The notes beneath the pieces were generated by a model. It was not told the DNA's origin. It searched no databases and saw only the letters and a program-made list of their open reading frames with translations. Source: CBFDBF01 sp050287725 (lineage in GTDB: Bacteria > Pseudomonadota > Gammaproteobacteria > Chromatiales > Chromatiaceae). Taken from it: a stretch of DNA of 13,844 nucleotides. Shown in pieces: positions 5,627 to 12,983 of the stretch (position 1 is its first letter; the number at the start of each line of letters is the position of its first letter). The DNA lies in assembly GCA_050287725.1 (NCBI GenBank), contig JBNKCL010000104.1, forward strand, positions 1 to 13,844, read 5' to 3'. The translations under genes were made by a program, and so were the position numbers.

Positions 5627-7924
5627 TTATTCCGGTGGCGGCGGCGCCAGGACCTGGCGGTTCCCGTTGCTCTCCTGCGGACCGACGATACCGGTACGCT
5701 CCATTTCCTCAATCATACGCGCTGCACGGTTGTAACCGATCTTGAGTCGGCGTTGCACACCCGAGATGGAGGCGCGCCGGGTTTCGGTAACGATGCGGAC
5801 CGCTTCGTCATAGAGCGGATCGCTGTCTTCCAGATCCCGGGCTTCCGACGGAATTCCAGGGATCGCTTCCGACGCATCCAGCACGATATCTTCGATGTAG
5901 TCGGGCTGCCGATTCCGGGAGAGATACTCCACCACCCGGTGCACTTCGTTGTCATCCACATAGGCGCCGTGAATACGTTGCGGGATGGCAACCCCCGGCG
6001 GCAGGTAGAGCATGTCGCCGTGCCCCAGCAACTGCTCCGCCCCCATCTGATCCAGGATGGTCCGGGAGTCGACCCGCGACGATACCTGGAAGGCGATGCG
6101 GGTGGGGATGTTGGCCTTGATCAGGCCGGTAATCACGTCCACCGACGGCCGCTGCGTGGCAAGCAGGAGATGAATACCGGCAGCGCGGGCCTTCTGGGCC
6201 AGACGGGCGATCAACTCCTCTACCTTCTTGCCGACCACCATCATCATATCGGCCAGCTCGTCCACAATGACCACGATGTAGGGCAGATGTTCCAGTGTCT
6301 CCATCCGCTCCTGGCGGATCAGCGATTCCGGCTGATAAAACGGATTCCGGATCGGCTCCCCCGCCTTCTCCGCATCCTTGACCTTCTTGTTGTAGCTGCT
6401 GATGTTGCGCACCCCCATCGAAGCCAGCAGCCGGTAACGCCGGTCCATCTCCAGCACGCACCAGCGGAGCGCGTTGGACGCCTCTTTCATGTCCGTGACC
6501 ACCGGCGTCAGCAGATGCGGGATCCCCTCGTAGACCGAGAGCTCCAGCATCTTGGGGTCCACCATGATCAGGCGCACCTCCTCCGGAGAATACTTGTAGA
6601 GCAGGCTGAGAATCATGGCGTTGAGCGCCACCGACTTACCCGCGCCGGTGGTGCCGGCGATCAAGGCGTGCGGCATCCGCACCAGATTGGCCACCACCGG
6701 ACTGCCCGCAATATCCTTGCCGAGAGCCAGGGTCAGCGGGGATTTCGAATTCTCGTAGACCTCCGACTTCAACACCTCGCTGAGGTAGACCATCTCCCGC
6801 TGCTCGTTGGGGATCTCGATCCCGATCACCGATTTTCCCGGGATCACTTCAACCACCCGCACGCTGGTGGTGGAGAGCGCCCGCGCCAGATCCTTGGCCA
6901 GGTTGGTGATGCGGCTCGCCTTGGTACCCGGAGCCAATTGCAGTTCGAACAGGGTGATGACCGGTCCCGGATGTACCTCCTCCACCGTGACATCGATGCC
7001 GAAATCCCGCAGCTTCAATTCCAGCTGCCGGGACATCGCCTCCAGCGCCTCTTTGGTATAACCGTGGCCGCTGGACTGCATCGGGTCCAGCAGCGCCAAC
7101 GGGGGCAGTGCGGTCTCTCCTTCCACTTGAAACAACGGGGCCTGCCGCTCCTTCTCCACCCGCATGCTCGGCTTTACCTCCCGAATCACCGGTTCGATTC
7201 TGGGCGGGGTGCGCTTTTCGCGCCGCTTCTTCTCCGTCTGTATCGCTTCGCTGCGTTCCCGGCGGGCGGTTTTGGCGGTTTGCCGCTCCTGCCAATTGGT
7301 ACGCAGTCGCAGAATCGCGCGCAACCCCAGCAAGGTAACGGTGCCGATCCCATCCATCACCGAAAACCAGGAGACCCCGGTAAACAGAGTGAAACCGCCC
7401 AGAAACAGCGCCAACAACAACAGGGTGCTGCCGATGGTGTTGAACACCGCCACCAGGTGGTCCATCAGGAAACTACCCAGGATCCCGCCGCTCCCGGCGG
7501 GCAACGGCACATCGAATAGCGCCACATGCATGGATGCCAGAGTGGTGCCGGAAATCAGGACCAACAGAAATCCGAACCAGCGCAGCGCAATCACCCCGAC
7601 ATTCACGGAGTCGTCCGGCATACGCTCCTTGAACAACAGCCAACCGCTCCACCCCACCATGACCGGCAGGAGATAGGCCAGAAAACCGAACAGATTGAGG
7701 AACACGTCCGCCACCCACGCCCCCACCGGCCCGCCGGCGTTCAGCACCTCCCGATGGGCGCCGGTATAGGACCAGCCGGGATCATCCGGAGAGAAGGTGA
7801 TCAGCGAGAGCAGCAGATAGAGGGCCACCGCAAACAGCAGCAGCATCGCACCCTCCCGCAGACGACGGTGGACGTGATGACCGGTATTCCGTTGCGTGGC
7901 GCCTTTTTGTTTGGCTTGGGACAA
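5627..7924 (-). CDS. ftsK: DNA translocase FtsK
   Basis: Septal DNA pump that moves chromosome ends and activates XerCD at dif during division. In 765 residues I see an N-terminal membrane domain with about four helices (26-44, 72-94, 109-130, 156-182), a short basic linker (about 205-265) and the motor. The motor has Walker A AGTTGAGKS (423-431) and Walker B YIVVIVDELADM (549-560). The winged-helix gamma domain that reads KOPS sites is at about 703-757 (DPLYDEAVRIV, RRASISGVQRRLKIGYNRAARMIEEME). It lacks the very long linker of E. coli FtsK (1329 residues) and resembles the shorter form common in other bacteria. The start is TTG at 7924, supported by AGGAAG at 7938-7933 with an 8-base spacer. 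It is the first gene of a run with lolA and rarA. Confidence 0.97.
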   Translation of the reverse strand: MSQAKQKGATQRNTGHHVHRRLREGAMLLLFAVALYLLLSLITFSPDDPGWSYTGAHREVLNAGGPVGAWVADVFLNLFGFLAYLLPVMVGWSGWLLFKERMPDDSVNVGVIALRWFGFLLVLISGTTLASMHVALFDVPLPAGSGGILGSFLMDHLVAVFNTIGSTLLLLALFLGGFTLFTGVSWFSVMDGIGTVTLLGLRAILRLRTNWQERQTAKTARRERSEAIQTEKKRREKRTPPRIEPVIREVKPSMRVEKERQAPLFQVEGETALPPLALLDPMQSSGHGYTKEALEAMSRQLELKLRDFGIDVTVEEVHPGPVITLFELQLAPGTKASRITNLAKDLARALSTTSVRVVEVIPGKSVIGIEIPNEQREMVYLSEVLKSEVYENSKSPLTLALGKDIAGSPVVANLVRMPHALIAGTTGAGKSVALNAMILSLLYKYSPEEVRLIMVDPKMLELSVYEGIPHLLTPVVTDMKEASNALRWCVLEMDRRYRLLASMGVRNISSYNKKVKDAEKAGEPIRNPFYQPESLIRQERMETLEHLPYIVVIVDELADMMMVVGKKVEELIARLAQKARAAGIHLLLATQRPSVDVITGLIKANIPTRIAFQVSSRVDSRTILDQMGAEQLLGHGDMLYLPPGVAIPQRIHGAYVDDNEVHRVVEYLSRNRQPDYIEDIVLDASEAIPGIPSEARDLEDSDPLYDEAVRIVTETRRASISGVQRRLKIGYNRAARMIEEMERTGIVGPQESNGNRQVLAPPPPE

Positions 7925-7932
7925 CCGCTGAT

Positions 7933-7938
7933 CTTCCT
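7933..7938 (-). promoter_or_regulatory. Ribosome binding site fixing the ftsK TTG start
   Basis: AGGAAG on the minus strand lies eight bases before TTG at 7924-7922. It is a near-ideal Shine-Dalgarno, and no ATG or GTG fits it, so a TTG start for ftsK is well supported. Confidence 0.75.
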
Positions 7939-7988
7939 GTGTGAGTTAAGAATTAAGGACTGCGAAATCTGCGTCAGGTTCCTTAAAT

Positions 7989-8027
7989 ATTATATAGTTA
8001 CATAAATTATCTAGTCTAATTTATCAA
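7989..8027 (-). promoter_or_regulatory. AT-rich ftsK promoter region with operator-like inverted repeat
   Basis: The stretch is far richer in A and T than its surroundings. On the minus strand it holds a perfect TATAAT (7994-7989), about 65 bases before the ftsK start, but no good -35 at normal spacing. Upstream of that box, ATAAATTA (8002-8009) and TAATTTAT (8017-8024) form an 8-bp inverted repeat with 7 bases between. The 15 bases at 8013-7999 (TAGATAATTTATGTA, minus strand) agree at 12 positions with the Lrp consensus YAGHAWATTWTDCTR, as I remember it. A TTGATA at 8027-8022 has a poor partner -10 (TATGTA). Promoter activity and any Lrp binding are inferred. Confidence 0.45.
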
Positions 8028-8074
8028 ATTTGCGCCAATCCTTGACCGGATCGCGCGGAGCCCGTTTCGTAGCG

Positions 8075-9133
8075 CTAAGCAGGTTGCAGCGCAGGGTGCC
8101 TGATCTCTCCCGCCTCCACGTTGATCCCTGCCAGAAGCGCCGGATTCTCCCTCCAACCCGGTTCCGCCAGCGCCAAGGCGTATGGGATCAGCGCCGCGGA
8201 GAGGGCCTGGGAGGCGCTCCGGGGCACCGCGCCCGGCATGTTGGTGACCCCGAAATGGGTGACGCCGTCCACCCGGTAGGTGGGATCGGCATAGGTGGTG
8301 GGGCGGATGGTCTCGATGCAGCCGCCCTGATCCACCGCGATATCCACGATCACGCTCCCCTCCTCCATCCCGGCCACCTGGGACTTTGACACCAAGCGCG
8401 GTGTCTTGGCTCCCGGTAACAACACCGCACCGATCAGCAGATCGGCCCGGGTGACTTCGCGCTCGATCAGTTCGCGGTACGGGTAGAGAGTGGTTACGTT
8501 GCCTCCCAGATCCCGCAGGGCGGCCAGCTTGTGCCGATTCCGGTCGAATACTACCACCTCGGCCCCCAGCGCCGCCGCCACCCGGGCCGCATTTCCGCCG
8601 GCATGCCCGGCGCCCAGGACCACCACCCGGCCCCGCTGCACTCCCGCCAGTCCGCCCAGCAGCAGCCCCTTCCCCCCCTGTGGCCGGTGCAGCAGGGTAC
8701 TCCCGATCTGGGTCGCCAACCGTCCGGCGATATCGCTCATGGGCGCCAGGATCGGCAGCTCTCCCTCCTCCGCCACCGTCTCGAACGCCACCGCCGTCAA
8801 ACCGATCGCAAGCAGCCGCCGCAACAGGTCCGGCTCCGCCGCCAGATGCAGGAAACAGAACAGCAGATGGTCGGGGCGCAGCAGTTCCAGCTCCGGATCG
8901 ACCGGTTCTTTCACCTTCACCACCAGTTCCGCCTCGCCGTAGAGGGCGGCCGCATCGGGCACGATCTCCACCCCGAACGTCCGGTATTGCCGATCGGGGT
9001 AGCCGCTCGCCGCCCCGGCGCCGCTCTCCAGGAACACCCGATGGCCCGCCTGGACCAAGGTCTCACACGCCTCCGGCACCAGCCCTACCCGGCCCTCCAG
9101 TGGCTTGATCTCGCGTGGTACGCCTACCCTCAT
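8075..9133 (-). CDS. ald: Alanine dehydrogenase
   Basis: Cytosolic NAD-dependent enzyme that reversibly converts L-alanine to pyruvate and ammonia. The key residues are at the usual family positions: Arg15 in EGRVGLVP, Lys75 in KVKEP, His96 in FLHLAAE, and an Asp in VDIAVDQGG (264/268). The Rossmann glycine motif is GAGHAGGNAA (174-183), with Asp197 for the NAD ribose. The family more often has GGVVGTNAA here, so the motif is a variant. At 352 residues it is slightly shorter than the usual roughly 371, mainly at the C-terminus. The ATG at 9133 has AAGAGA upstream. ald is divergent from trxB and lies 150 bases upstream of ftsK, the place of lrp in E. coli; ald genes are known targets of Lrp-type regulators elsewhere. 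No terminator is seen after it. Confidence 0.93.
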   Translation of the reverse strand: MRVGVPREIKPLEGRVGLVPEACETLVQAGHRVFLESGAGAASGYPDRQYRTFGVEIVPDAAALYGEAELVVKVKEPVDPELELLRPDHLLFCFLHLAAEPDLLRRLLAIGLTAVAFETVAEEGELPILAPMSDIAGRLATQIGSTLLHRPQGGKGLLLGGLAGVQRGRVVVLGAGHAGGNAARVAAALGAEVVVFDRNRHKLAALRDLGGNVTTLYPYRELIEREVTRADLLIGAVLLPGAKTPRLVSKSQVAGMEEGSVIVDIAVDQGGCIETIRPTTYADPTYRVDGVTHFGVTNMPGAVPRSASQALSAALIPYALALAEPGWRENPALLAGINVEAGEIRHPALQPA

Positions 9134-9150
9134 CGGATTCTCTTTACCCT

Positions 9151-9211
9151 TCGTACTACATTCCGTACCATCTCACCTCACCAATTTCCTTCCGTACCGG
9201 GCATGCGCCCG
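9151..9211. promoter_or_regulatory. Repeated TTCCGTACC motif between divergent ald and trxB
   Basis: The 118-base divergent gap holds TTCCGTACC twice, at 9161-9169 and 9190-9198 (29 bases apart, near three helical turns), and a partial TCGTAC at 9151-9156. A CGGGC/GCCCG inverted repeat follows at 9198-9211. This could be an operator for a regulator of either gene. No strong sigma-70 promoter could be picked out on either strand. Confidence 0.3.
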
Positions 9212-9251
9212 ACGGCAGACGTTGAGAATCAACCGCATGGAGTGATTATAC

Positions 9252-10208
9252 ATGAGCGAAACCAAGCATTGCCGCCTGTTGATCCTGGGTTCCGGACCGG
9301 CCGGATACACAGCCGCCGTCTACGGCGCGCGCGCCAACCTCAACCCGGTTCTGGTTACCGGTATGCAACAGGGCGGACAGCTCACCACCACCACCGAGGT
9401 GGACAACTGGCCGGGTGACGCGGAAGGCGTGCAAGGTCCCGAACTGATGGACCGGATGCTCAAACATGCGGAACGTTTCAATACCGAGATCATCTTCGAC
9501 CACATCAATAAAACCGACCTGTCGCAGCGTCCCTTCACGTTGACCGGCGATCAGGCGGTCTACACCTGTGACGCCCTGATCATCGCCACCGGCGCCTCGG
9601 CCCAATACCTGGGTCTGGAATCGGAAGAGTCGTTCAAGGGCCGGGGCGTCTCGGCCTGCGCCACCTGCGACGGTTTTTTCTATCGCAATCAGCGGGTGGC
9701 GGTGATCGGCGGCGGGAATACCGCGGTCGAAGAGGCGCTTTATCTCGCCAACATCGCCTCCGAGGTGGTGGTGGTCCATCGCCGGGACAAATTCCGGTCG
9801 GAAAAGATCCTGGCGGACCAGTTGATTCAGAAGTCGCACGACGGCAACGTAGTGATCGAGTGGGACCACGTCCTGGATGAGGTATTGGGCGACGACAGCG
9901 GCGTCACCGGCATGCGCATCAAGAACGTAAAGGACGGCTCCACCAAGGAGATCGAACTGCAGGGGGTGTTCATCGCCATCGGCCACAAACCCAATACCGA
10001 GATGTTCGAGGGACAATTGGAGATGGACCGCGGTTATCTGAAGGTGCAGGGCGGAATGGCCGGCAACGCCACCCAGACCAGCGTTGAAGGCGTGTTTGCC
10101 GCAGGCGACGTAGCAGACCAGGTCTACAAACAGGCCATCACCTCGGCCGGCGCCGGTTGTATGGCGGCGCTGGATGCGGAGCGCTATCTGGACGCCCTCG
10201 AGAATTAG
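9252..10208 (+). CDS. trxB: Thioredoxin reductase (NADPH)
   Basis: FAD flavoenzyme that passes electrons from NADPH to oxidised thioredoxin in the cytosol. The 318 residues show the FAD-binding GSGPAGYTAA (13-22), the redox-active CATC pair (Cys136, Cys139) in SACATCDGFF, the NADPH-binding GGGNTAVEEA (153-162) with HRRD (176-179) for the 2'-phosphate, and the C-terminal FAD motif AAGDVAD. The length matches E. coli TrxB (321). The ATG at 9252 is preceded by GGAG at 9240-9243. It is divergent from ald and converges on the PilZ gene. It keeps the E. coli position between the aat/infA/clpA group and ftsK. Confidence 0.98.
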   Translation: MSETKHCRLLILGSGPAGYTAAVYGARANLNPVLVTGMQQGGQLTTTTEVDNWPGDAEGVQGPELMDRMLKHAERFNTEIIFDHINKTDLSQRPFTLTGDQAVYTCDALIIATGASAQYLGLESEESFKGRGVSACATCDGFFYRNQRVAVIGGGNTAVEEALYLANIASEVVVVHRRDKFRSEKILADQLIQKSHDGNVVIEWDHVLDEVLGDDSGVTGMRIKNVKDGSTKEIELQGVFIAIGHKPNTEMFEGQLEMDRGYLKVQGGMAGNATQTSVEGVFAAGDVADQVYKQAITSAGAGCMAALDAERYLDALEN

Positions 10209-10217
10209 TCAGTAAAG

Positions 10218-10305
10218 AAATAATTTCTCGCTAAGACGCCAAGAAATCAAAAGCTGCTTTTCCCGCTCTCGTGGCGCGCTTTGCGTCTTGGCGAGAATAT
10301 AAATT
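10218..10305. repeat. Large imperfect inverted repeat after trxB
   Basis: The left arm (10218-10243: AAATAATTTCTCGCTAAG, then ACGCCAAG) is complementary, with a few mismatches and gaps, to the right arm (10279-10305: CTTTGCGTCTTGGCGAGA, then ATATAAATTT). About 35 bases lie between them. The shared core is TCTCGC-AAGACGC-AAG. A transcript would fold into a long hairpin, so it may end trxB transcription or be a small non-coding insertion element. No reading frame lies in it. Confidence 0.6.
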
Positions 10306-10334
10306 TGCTCTGGAAAACCTCAACCGTGCAAGGA

Positions 10335-10357
10335 GCATCACCGGCCTTGCCGGATGC
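10335..10357 (-). terminator. Hairpin just after the PilZ gene
   Basis: On the minus strand GCATCCGGC pairs with GCCGG-T-GATGC around a short AAG loop, starting directly after the PilZ-gene stop. No clear U-tract follows (TCCTTGC), so it may slow or stop transcription only partly. The CCGGC/GCCGG core is also symmetrical for trxB transcription from the other side. Confidence 0.4.
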
Positions 10358-11026
10358 CTACTCTCCCTTCAGCCGCTGTTCCAGCACGTAGTCGTGCAAT
10401 AACACCTTCTGAAACCGGTTCAGCAAGTGAAACTCGATACCGGTACTGTAGCGCTGGCCGCCCTCCGCCTCGCCCTTGCCGCGCAGGACCACGTTCCGGA
10501 TATCGGCGGCCACGTTGAGGTCCTCTTCCACCCCGCACACCAGCAGTTGAAACCGCAGCTGCAACATCTCTCCCGCCTCCCCGAGCGGATTGCCGCTTTC
10601 CAGCCTGGCGCCGCTGGCGCTCAGGTCCCGGATCGTGATCGTTCGCCAATACTCCTCGGTGTCCGGCATGCGGGTATTGCGCGCTTCCGCCGGAAGCCGG
10701 GTTTCCACCCGTTCCGCATTGCGGACCGCAATGCTCTCCACCTCTTTCGGAAAACTGAGATGCAGATAGGGATAGGGCTTCACCGCGGTCTGCAGGACCT
10801 TCGCCATGAAGCCGTGAACATGACTGCCGCGCAGCAGCCGCACGGCGAAACTCTGACCCTCTCGGATGAACCGCACCTTCCCGTTCACCCTGGGCATGGT
10901 CACCAGCAGGCTTTCACCCGGCAGAAATCCGATGACCGTCACTGCGTAACGACCCTCTTTCTCAGGCTCGACGTGCTGTAGCTGCACAATATCGCCGACC
11001 TGGAGTTTCAGAATATCTTCTGCCAT
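10358..11026 (-). CDS. PilZ-domain flagellar brake-like protein (YcgR type)
   Basis: A 222-residue cytosolic protein with the two-domain build of YcgR: an N-terminal beta domain (about 5-95, LQVGDIVQLQ...) and a C-terminal PilZ domain (about 98-215). The c-di-GMP-binding signature is complete, with RNAER (102-106) as the RxxxR motif and DLSASG (134-139) as the DxSxxG motif. YcgR proteins bind the flagellar motor when c-di-GMP is high and slow swimming; that this one does so is inferred, as no flagellar gene is nearby. The ATG at 11026 has no clear Shine-Dalgarno, but it gives the expected N-terminal domain. It is divergent from aat and converges on trxB. A sigma-28-like promoter lies directly upstream. 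Confidence 0.85.
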   Translation of the reverse strand: MAEDILKLQVGDIVQLQHVEPEKEGRYAVTVIGFLPGESLLVTMPRVNGKVRFIREGQSFAVRLLRGSHVHGFMAKVLQTAVKPYPYLHLSFPKEVESIAVRNAERVETRLPAEARNTRMPDTEEYWRTITIRDLSASGARLESGNPLGEAGEMLQLRFQLLVCGVEEDLNVAADIRNVVLRGKGEAEGGQRYSTGIEFHLLNRFQKVLLHDYVLEQRLKGE

Positions 11027-11034
11027 ACGGTTGT

Positions 11035-11062
11035 TTATCGATCGAATCCTGCCTTAACTTTA
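11035..11062 (-). promoter_or_regulatory. Candidate sigma-28 (FliA) promoter of the PilZ gene
   Basis: On the minus strand TAAAGTTA (11062-11055) and ATCGATAA (11042-11035) resemble the flagellar sigma-28 elements TAAAGTTT and GCCGATAA. The spacer is 12 rather than the usual 11 bases. Transcription would begin only a few bases before the ATG at 11026, giving an unusually short leader, which lowers confidence. A flagellar sigma would fit a flagellar brake gene. Confidence 0.35.
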
Positions 11063-11112
11063 GTGACCTGCCAAAAACGGCCTGTATCTCTGCGATTTCC
11101 CCGCTCCCGGGG

Positions 11113-11118
11113 TAGAAT
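11113..11118 (+). promoter_or_regulatory. Possible -10 box of aat
   Basis: TAGAAT lies nine bases before the aat ATG. No convincing -35 lies upstream. If used, the transcript would start almost at the ATG, in agreement with the lack of a Shine-Dalgarno sequence there. Confidence 0.25.
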
Positions 11119-11126
11119 GTGCAAAT

Positions 11127-11879
11127 ATGCTGTATCTCCTGGATCAAACGGACCCGACCCATCCTTTTCCGCCGGTGGCGCACGCTGAAACCGATCCCAA
11201 CGGCCTGTTGGCGGTAGGCGGCGATCTCTCCCCTGCCCGCCTGCTCAATGCCTACCGCAGCGGCATCTTTCCCTGGTACAGCACCGGGCAGCCGCTCCTC
11301 TGGTGGTCACCCGATCCCCGTACCATACTCTATCCGGAGGCGATCCGGATCTCCCGCAGCCTGCAAAAACGTCTGCGCAGCGGTGTGTTCGAACTCTCCA
11401 TCGACCGGGAATTCTCACAAGTGATCCGGGGCTGCGCCGAACCGCGCCGGGATCATCCGGAGACCTGGATCACCCCCGAAATGGCGGCCGCCTACGAAGA
11501 GCTGCACCGCGGCGGTCACGCCCACTCCATCGAGGTATGGCAGGGGGAAGAGTTGGTGGGAGGCCTGTACGGTGTCGCCCTCGGCTGCGTGTTCTACGGC
11601 GAGTCTATGTTCAGTCGCCGCAGCAACGCCTCCAAGGCGGCGTTGGTCTGGCTGTGTCGCCACCTCCACGTCTGGGGCTACCGGGTGATCGACTGCCAGA
11701 TCCATTCCCCGCACCTGGTGAGCATGGGGGCGCAAGAGGTTACCCGGGGACGTTTCATCGAAATGCTGCAGCGCTGGGCGCCGCAAGCGCCGGCCGCCGG
11801 CGCCTGGCACCCGGACCTCCGCCGGCGCACCCCCTCCGACCGACAACCGGCGGCAGTGCCCGTCCCTGAATCCCGTTGA
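11127..11879 (+). CDS. aat: Leucyl/phenylalanyl-tRNA--protein transferase
   Basis: Cytosolic enzyme that moves Leu or Phe from aminoacyl-tRNA to proteins with N-terminal Arg or Lys, marking them for ClpS-ClpAP. Family motifs across the 250 residues are FPPVAHA (14-20), GLLAVGGDLSP (26-36), GIFPWY (46-51), WWSPDPR (59-65), ETWIT (112-116), HSIEVW (133-138), GGLYG (145-149) and GESMFSR (158-164). The C-terminal tail (about 221-250) is Pro/Arg-rich and probably disordered. The ATG at 11127 fits the conserved N-terminus, but no Shine-Dalgarno is visible. It overlaps bpt by four bases (TTGA). The pairing with bpt and nearness to clpA place it in an N-degron group. Confidence 0.97.
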   Translation: MLYLLDQTDPTHPFPPVAHAETDPNGLLAVGGDLSPARLLNAYRSGIFPWYSTGQPLLWWSPDPRTILYPEAIRISRSLQKRLRSGVFELSIDREFSQVIRGCAEPRRDHPETWITPEMAAAYEELHRGGHAHSIEVWQGEELVGGLYGVALGCVFYGESMFSRRSNASKAALVWLCRHLHVWGYRVIDCQIHSPHLVSMGAQEVTRGRFIEMLQRWAPQAPAAGAWHPDLRRRTPSDRQPAAVPVPESR

Positions 11880-12676
11880 AACCGGATCTGACCAACCTTC
11901 GGCTGTTCCATACCTTTCCTCGGCCGTGTCCCTATCTGCCGGGGCGCGACTCCCGCTTCCTGGTGGTGGACCCGAAACAGACCCTGGATGACCCCCTGTA
12001 CGCCGCCCTGCTGGCGCTCGGCTTCCGCCGCAGCGGGCGGGAGATCTACCGCCCGGCCTGCGAAGGATGCCGGGCCTGCGTTCCCATCCGCATTCCGGTG
12101 GAACGGTTTTCTCCGCGGCGCAGTCAACGGCGCATCTGGAACCGCTATCACTCCGTAACCACAACCGTCGATCATCCCGCACAGCTGAACGAAGAGCATT
12201 TCGCGCTCTACCTGAAATATCTGGAAAGCCGCCATCCAAAAGGCGAGATGACGGCCCACACGCCGGAAGAGTATCTGGGCTTCCTTGCCGGCGGCTGGAG
12301 CAACACCCGGTTTGTGGAGTTTCGGCAGGAACAAGAACTGCTCGCGGTGGCGGTGACGGATACGGCACCGACCGGACTGTCCGCGGTCTACACCTTTTTT
12401 GATCCGGATCGGGAAGACCGCAGTCCCGGCGTCTACAGCATCCTGTGGCAAATCGCAGCGGCACGACAACAAAAGCTGTCCTGGCTCTATCTGGGGTTCT
12501 GGGTCCCCGGATGTCGAAAAATGGAGTACAAGCAGGGGTATCGCCCCTTACAATTGCTCAGCGAGAACGGCTGGCAGGAGTTCTCAAAGGGCGCACCGCT
12601 GACCGGTCCCTGGGAAGACCCGCCCTCCGGGCACCGGATGGCCCGTACGGACGCCTCACAAATGTATCGGGAATAG
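11876..12676 (+). CDS. bpt: Aspartate/glutamate leucyltransferase
   Basis: Bacterial relative of eukaryotic ATE1 that adds Leu to proteins with N-terminal Asp or Glu, creating a substrate for ClpS-ClpAP. The 266 residues include LFHTFPRPCPYLPGR (10-24), the Cys cluster CEGCRAC (Cys62, 65, 68) within YRPACEGCRACVPIRIPV, YLKYLESRHP (about 111-120), and YLGFWVPGC-KMEYK near 205-219. All fit the Bpt family. The start is TTG at 11876, overlapping the aat stop; no ATG lies early enough to keep the conserved N-terminus, and translational coupling would explain the absent Shine-Dalgarno. E. coli lacks bpt; the aat-bpt-infA-clpA order is typical of Pseudomonas and many other gammaproteobacteria. Confidence 0.95.
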   Translation: MKPDLTNLRLFHTFPRPCPYLPGRDSRFLVVDPKQTLDDPLYAALLALGFRRSGREIYRPACEGCRACVPIRIPVERFSPRRSQRRIWNRYHSVTTTVDHPAQLNEEHFALYLKYLESRHPKGEMTAHTPEEYLGFLAGGWSNTRFVEFRQEQELLAVAVTDTAPTGLSAVYTFFDPDREDRSPGVYSILWQIAAARQQKLSWLYLGFWVPGCRKMEYKQGYRPLQLLSENGWQEFSKGAPLTGPWEDPPSGHRMARTDASQMYRE

Positions 12677-12695
12677 GTCCGACCTTGGGCGCTTG

Positions 12696-12704
12696 TGGTA
12701 TACT
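12696..12704 (+). promoter_or_regulatory. Extended -10 promoter of infA
   Basis: TGGTATACT is an extended -10 element (TGn plus TATACT). A C/G-rich stretch follows (CCCGCCCG), as in growth-rate or stringently controlled promoters. The start of transcription would be near 12711, giving a leader of about 36 bases with GGAG before the ATG. The -35 region is weak, as allowed with an extended -10. Confidence 0.55.
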
Positions 12705-12746
12705 CCCGCCCGCAAACGGTACCCCGAATCACCTGTTGGAGAACGA

Positions 12747-12965
12747 ATGGCAAAAGAAGATTTTATCGAAATGGAAGGGACAGTGGTGGAAACCCTTCCC
12801 AACACCATGTTCCGTGTCGAGTTGGAAAACGGCCATGTGGTGACCGCGCACATCTCAGGGAAGATGCGCAAGCACTACATCCGCATCCTGACCGGCGATA
12901 AGGTGACCGTCCAACTGACCCCCTACGACCTGAGCAAAGGCCGCATCACTTACCGCGCCCGTTGA
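12747..12965 (+). CDS. infA: Translation initiation factor IF-1
   Basis: Essential 72-residue OB-fold protein that sits in the ribosomal A site with IF-2 and IF-3 during initiation. The sequence is near the family consensus throughout: MAKEDFIEMEGTVVETLPN, then MFRVELENGH, HISGKMRKHYIRIL and a C-terminal YDLSKGRITYRAR. The length is exactly the common 72. The frame stays open upstream, but the ATG at 12747 is fixed by GGAG (12738-12741) five bases before it and by conservation. infA lies 70 bases after bpt with its own promoter and converges on clpA with 18 bases between. In E. coli infA is also beside clpA, with serW between; no tRNA is found between them here. Confidence 0.99.
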   Translation: MAKEDFIEMEGTVVETLPNTMFRVELENGHVVTAHISGKMRKHYIRILTGDKVTVQLTPYDLSKGRITYRAR

Positions 12966-12983
12966 TGCTCTCTGCGGGTGGTC

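Noticed and set aside
5609..7519. A 636-codon plus-strand frame opposite ftsK
   Set aside because: Its low-complexity His/Arg/Gln/Leu composition and its exact antisense overlap with ftsK show a GC-driven shadow frame.
7953..7970. Possible LexA box before ftsK (CTG and CAG half-sites)
   Set aside because: The half-sites are 12 bases apart rather than 10 and lack the CTGT/ACAG form, although E. coli ftsK has a LexA-controlled promoter.
9221..9250. TTGAGA and ATTATA as a trxB promoter
   Set aside because: The transcript would start inside the trxB coding region, past the clear Shine-Dalgarno at 9240-9243.
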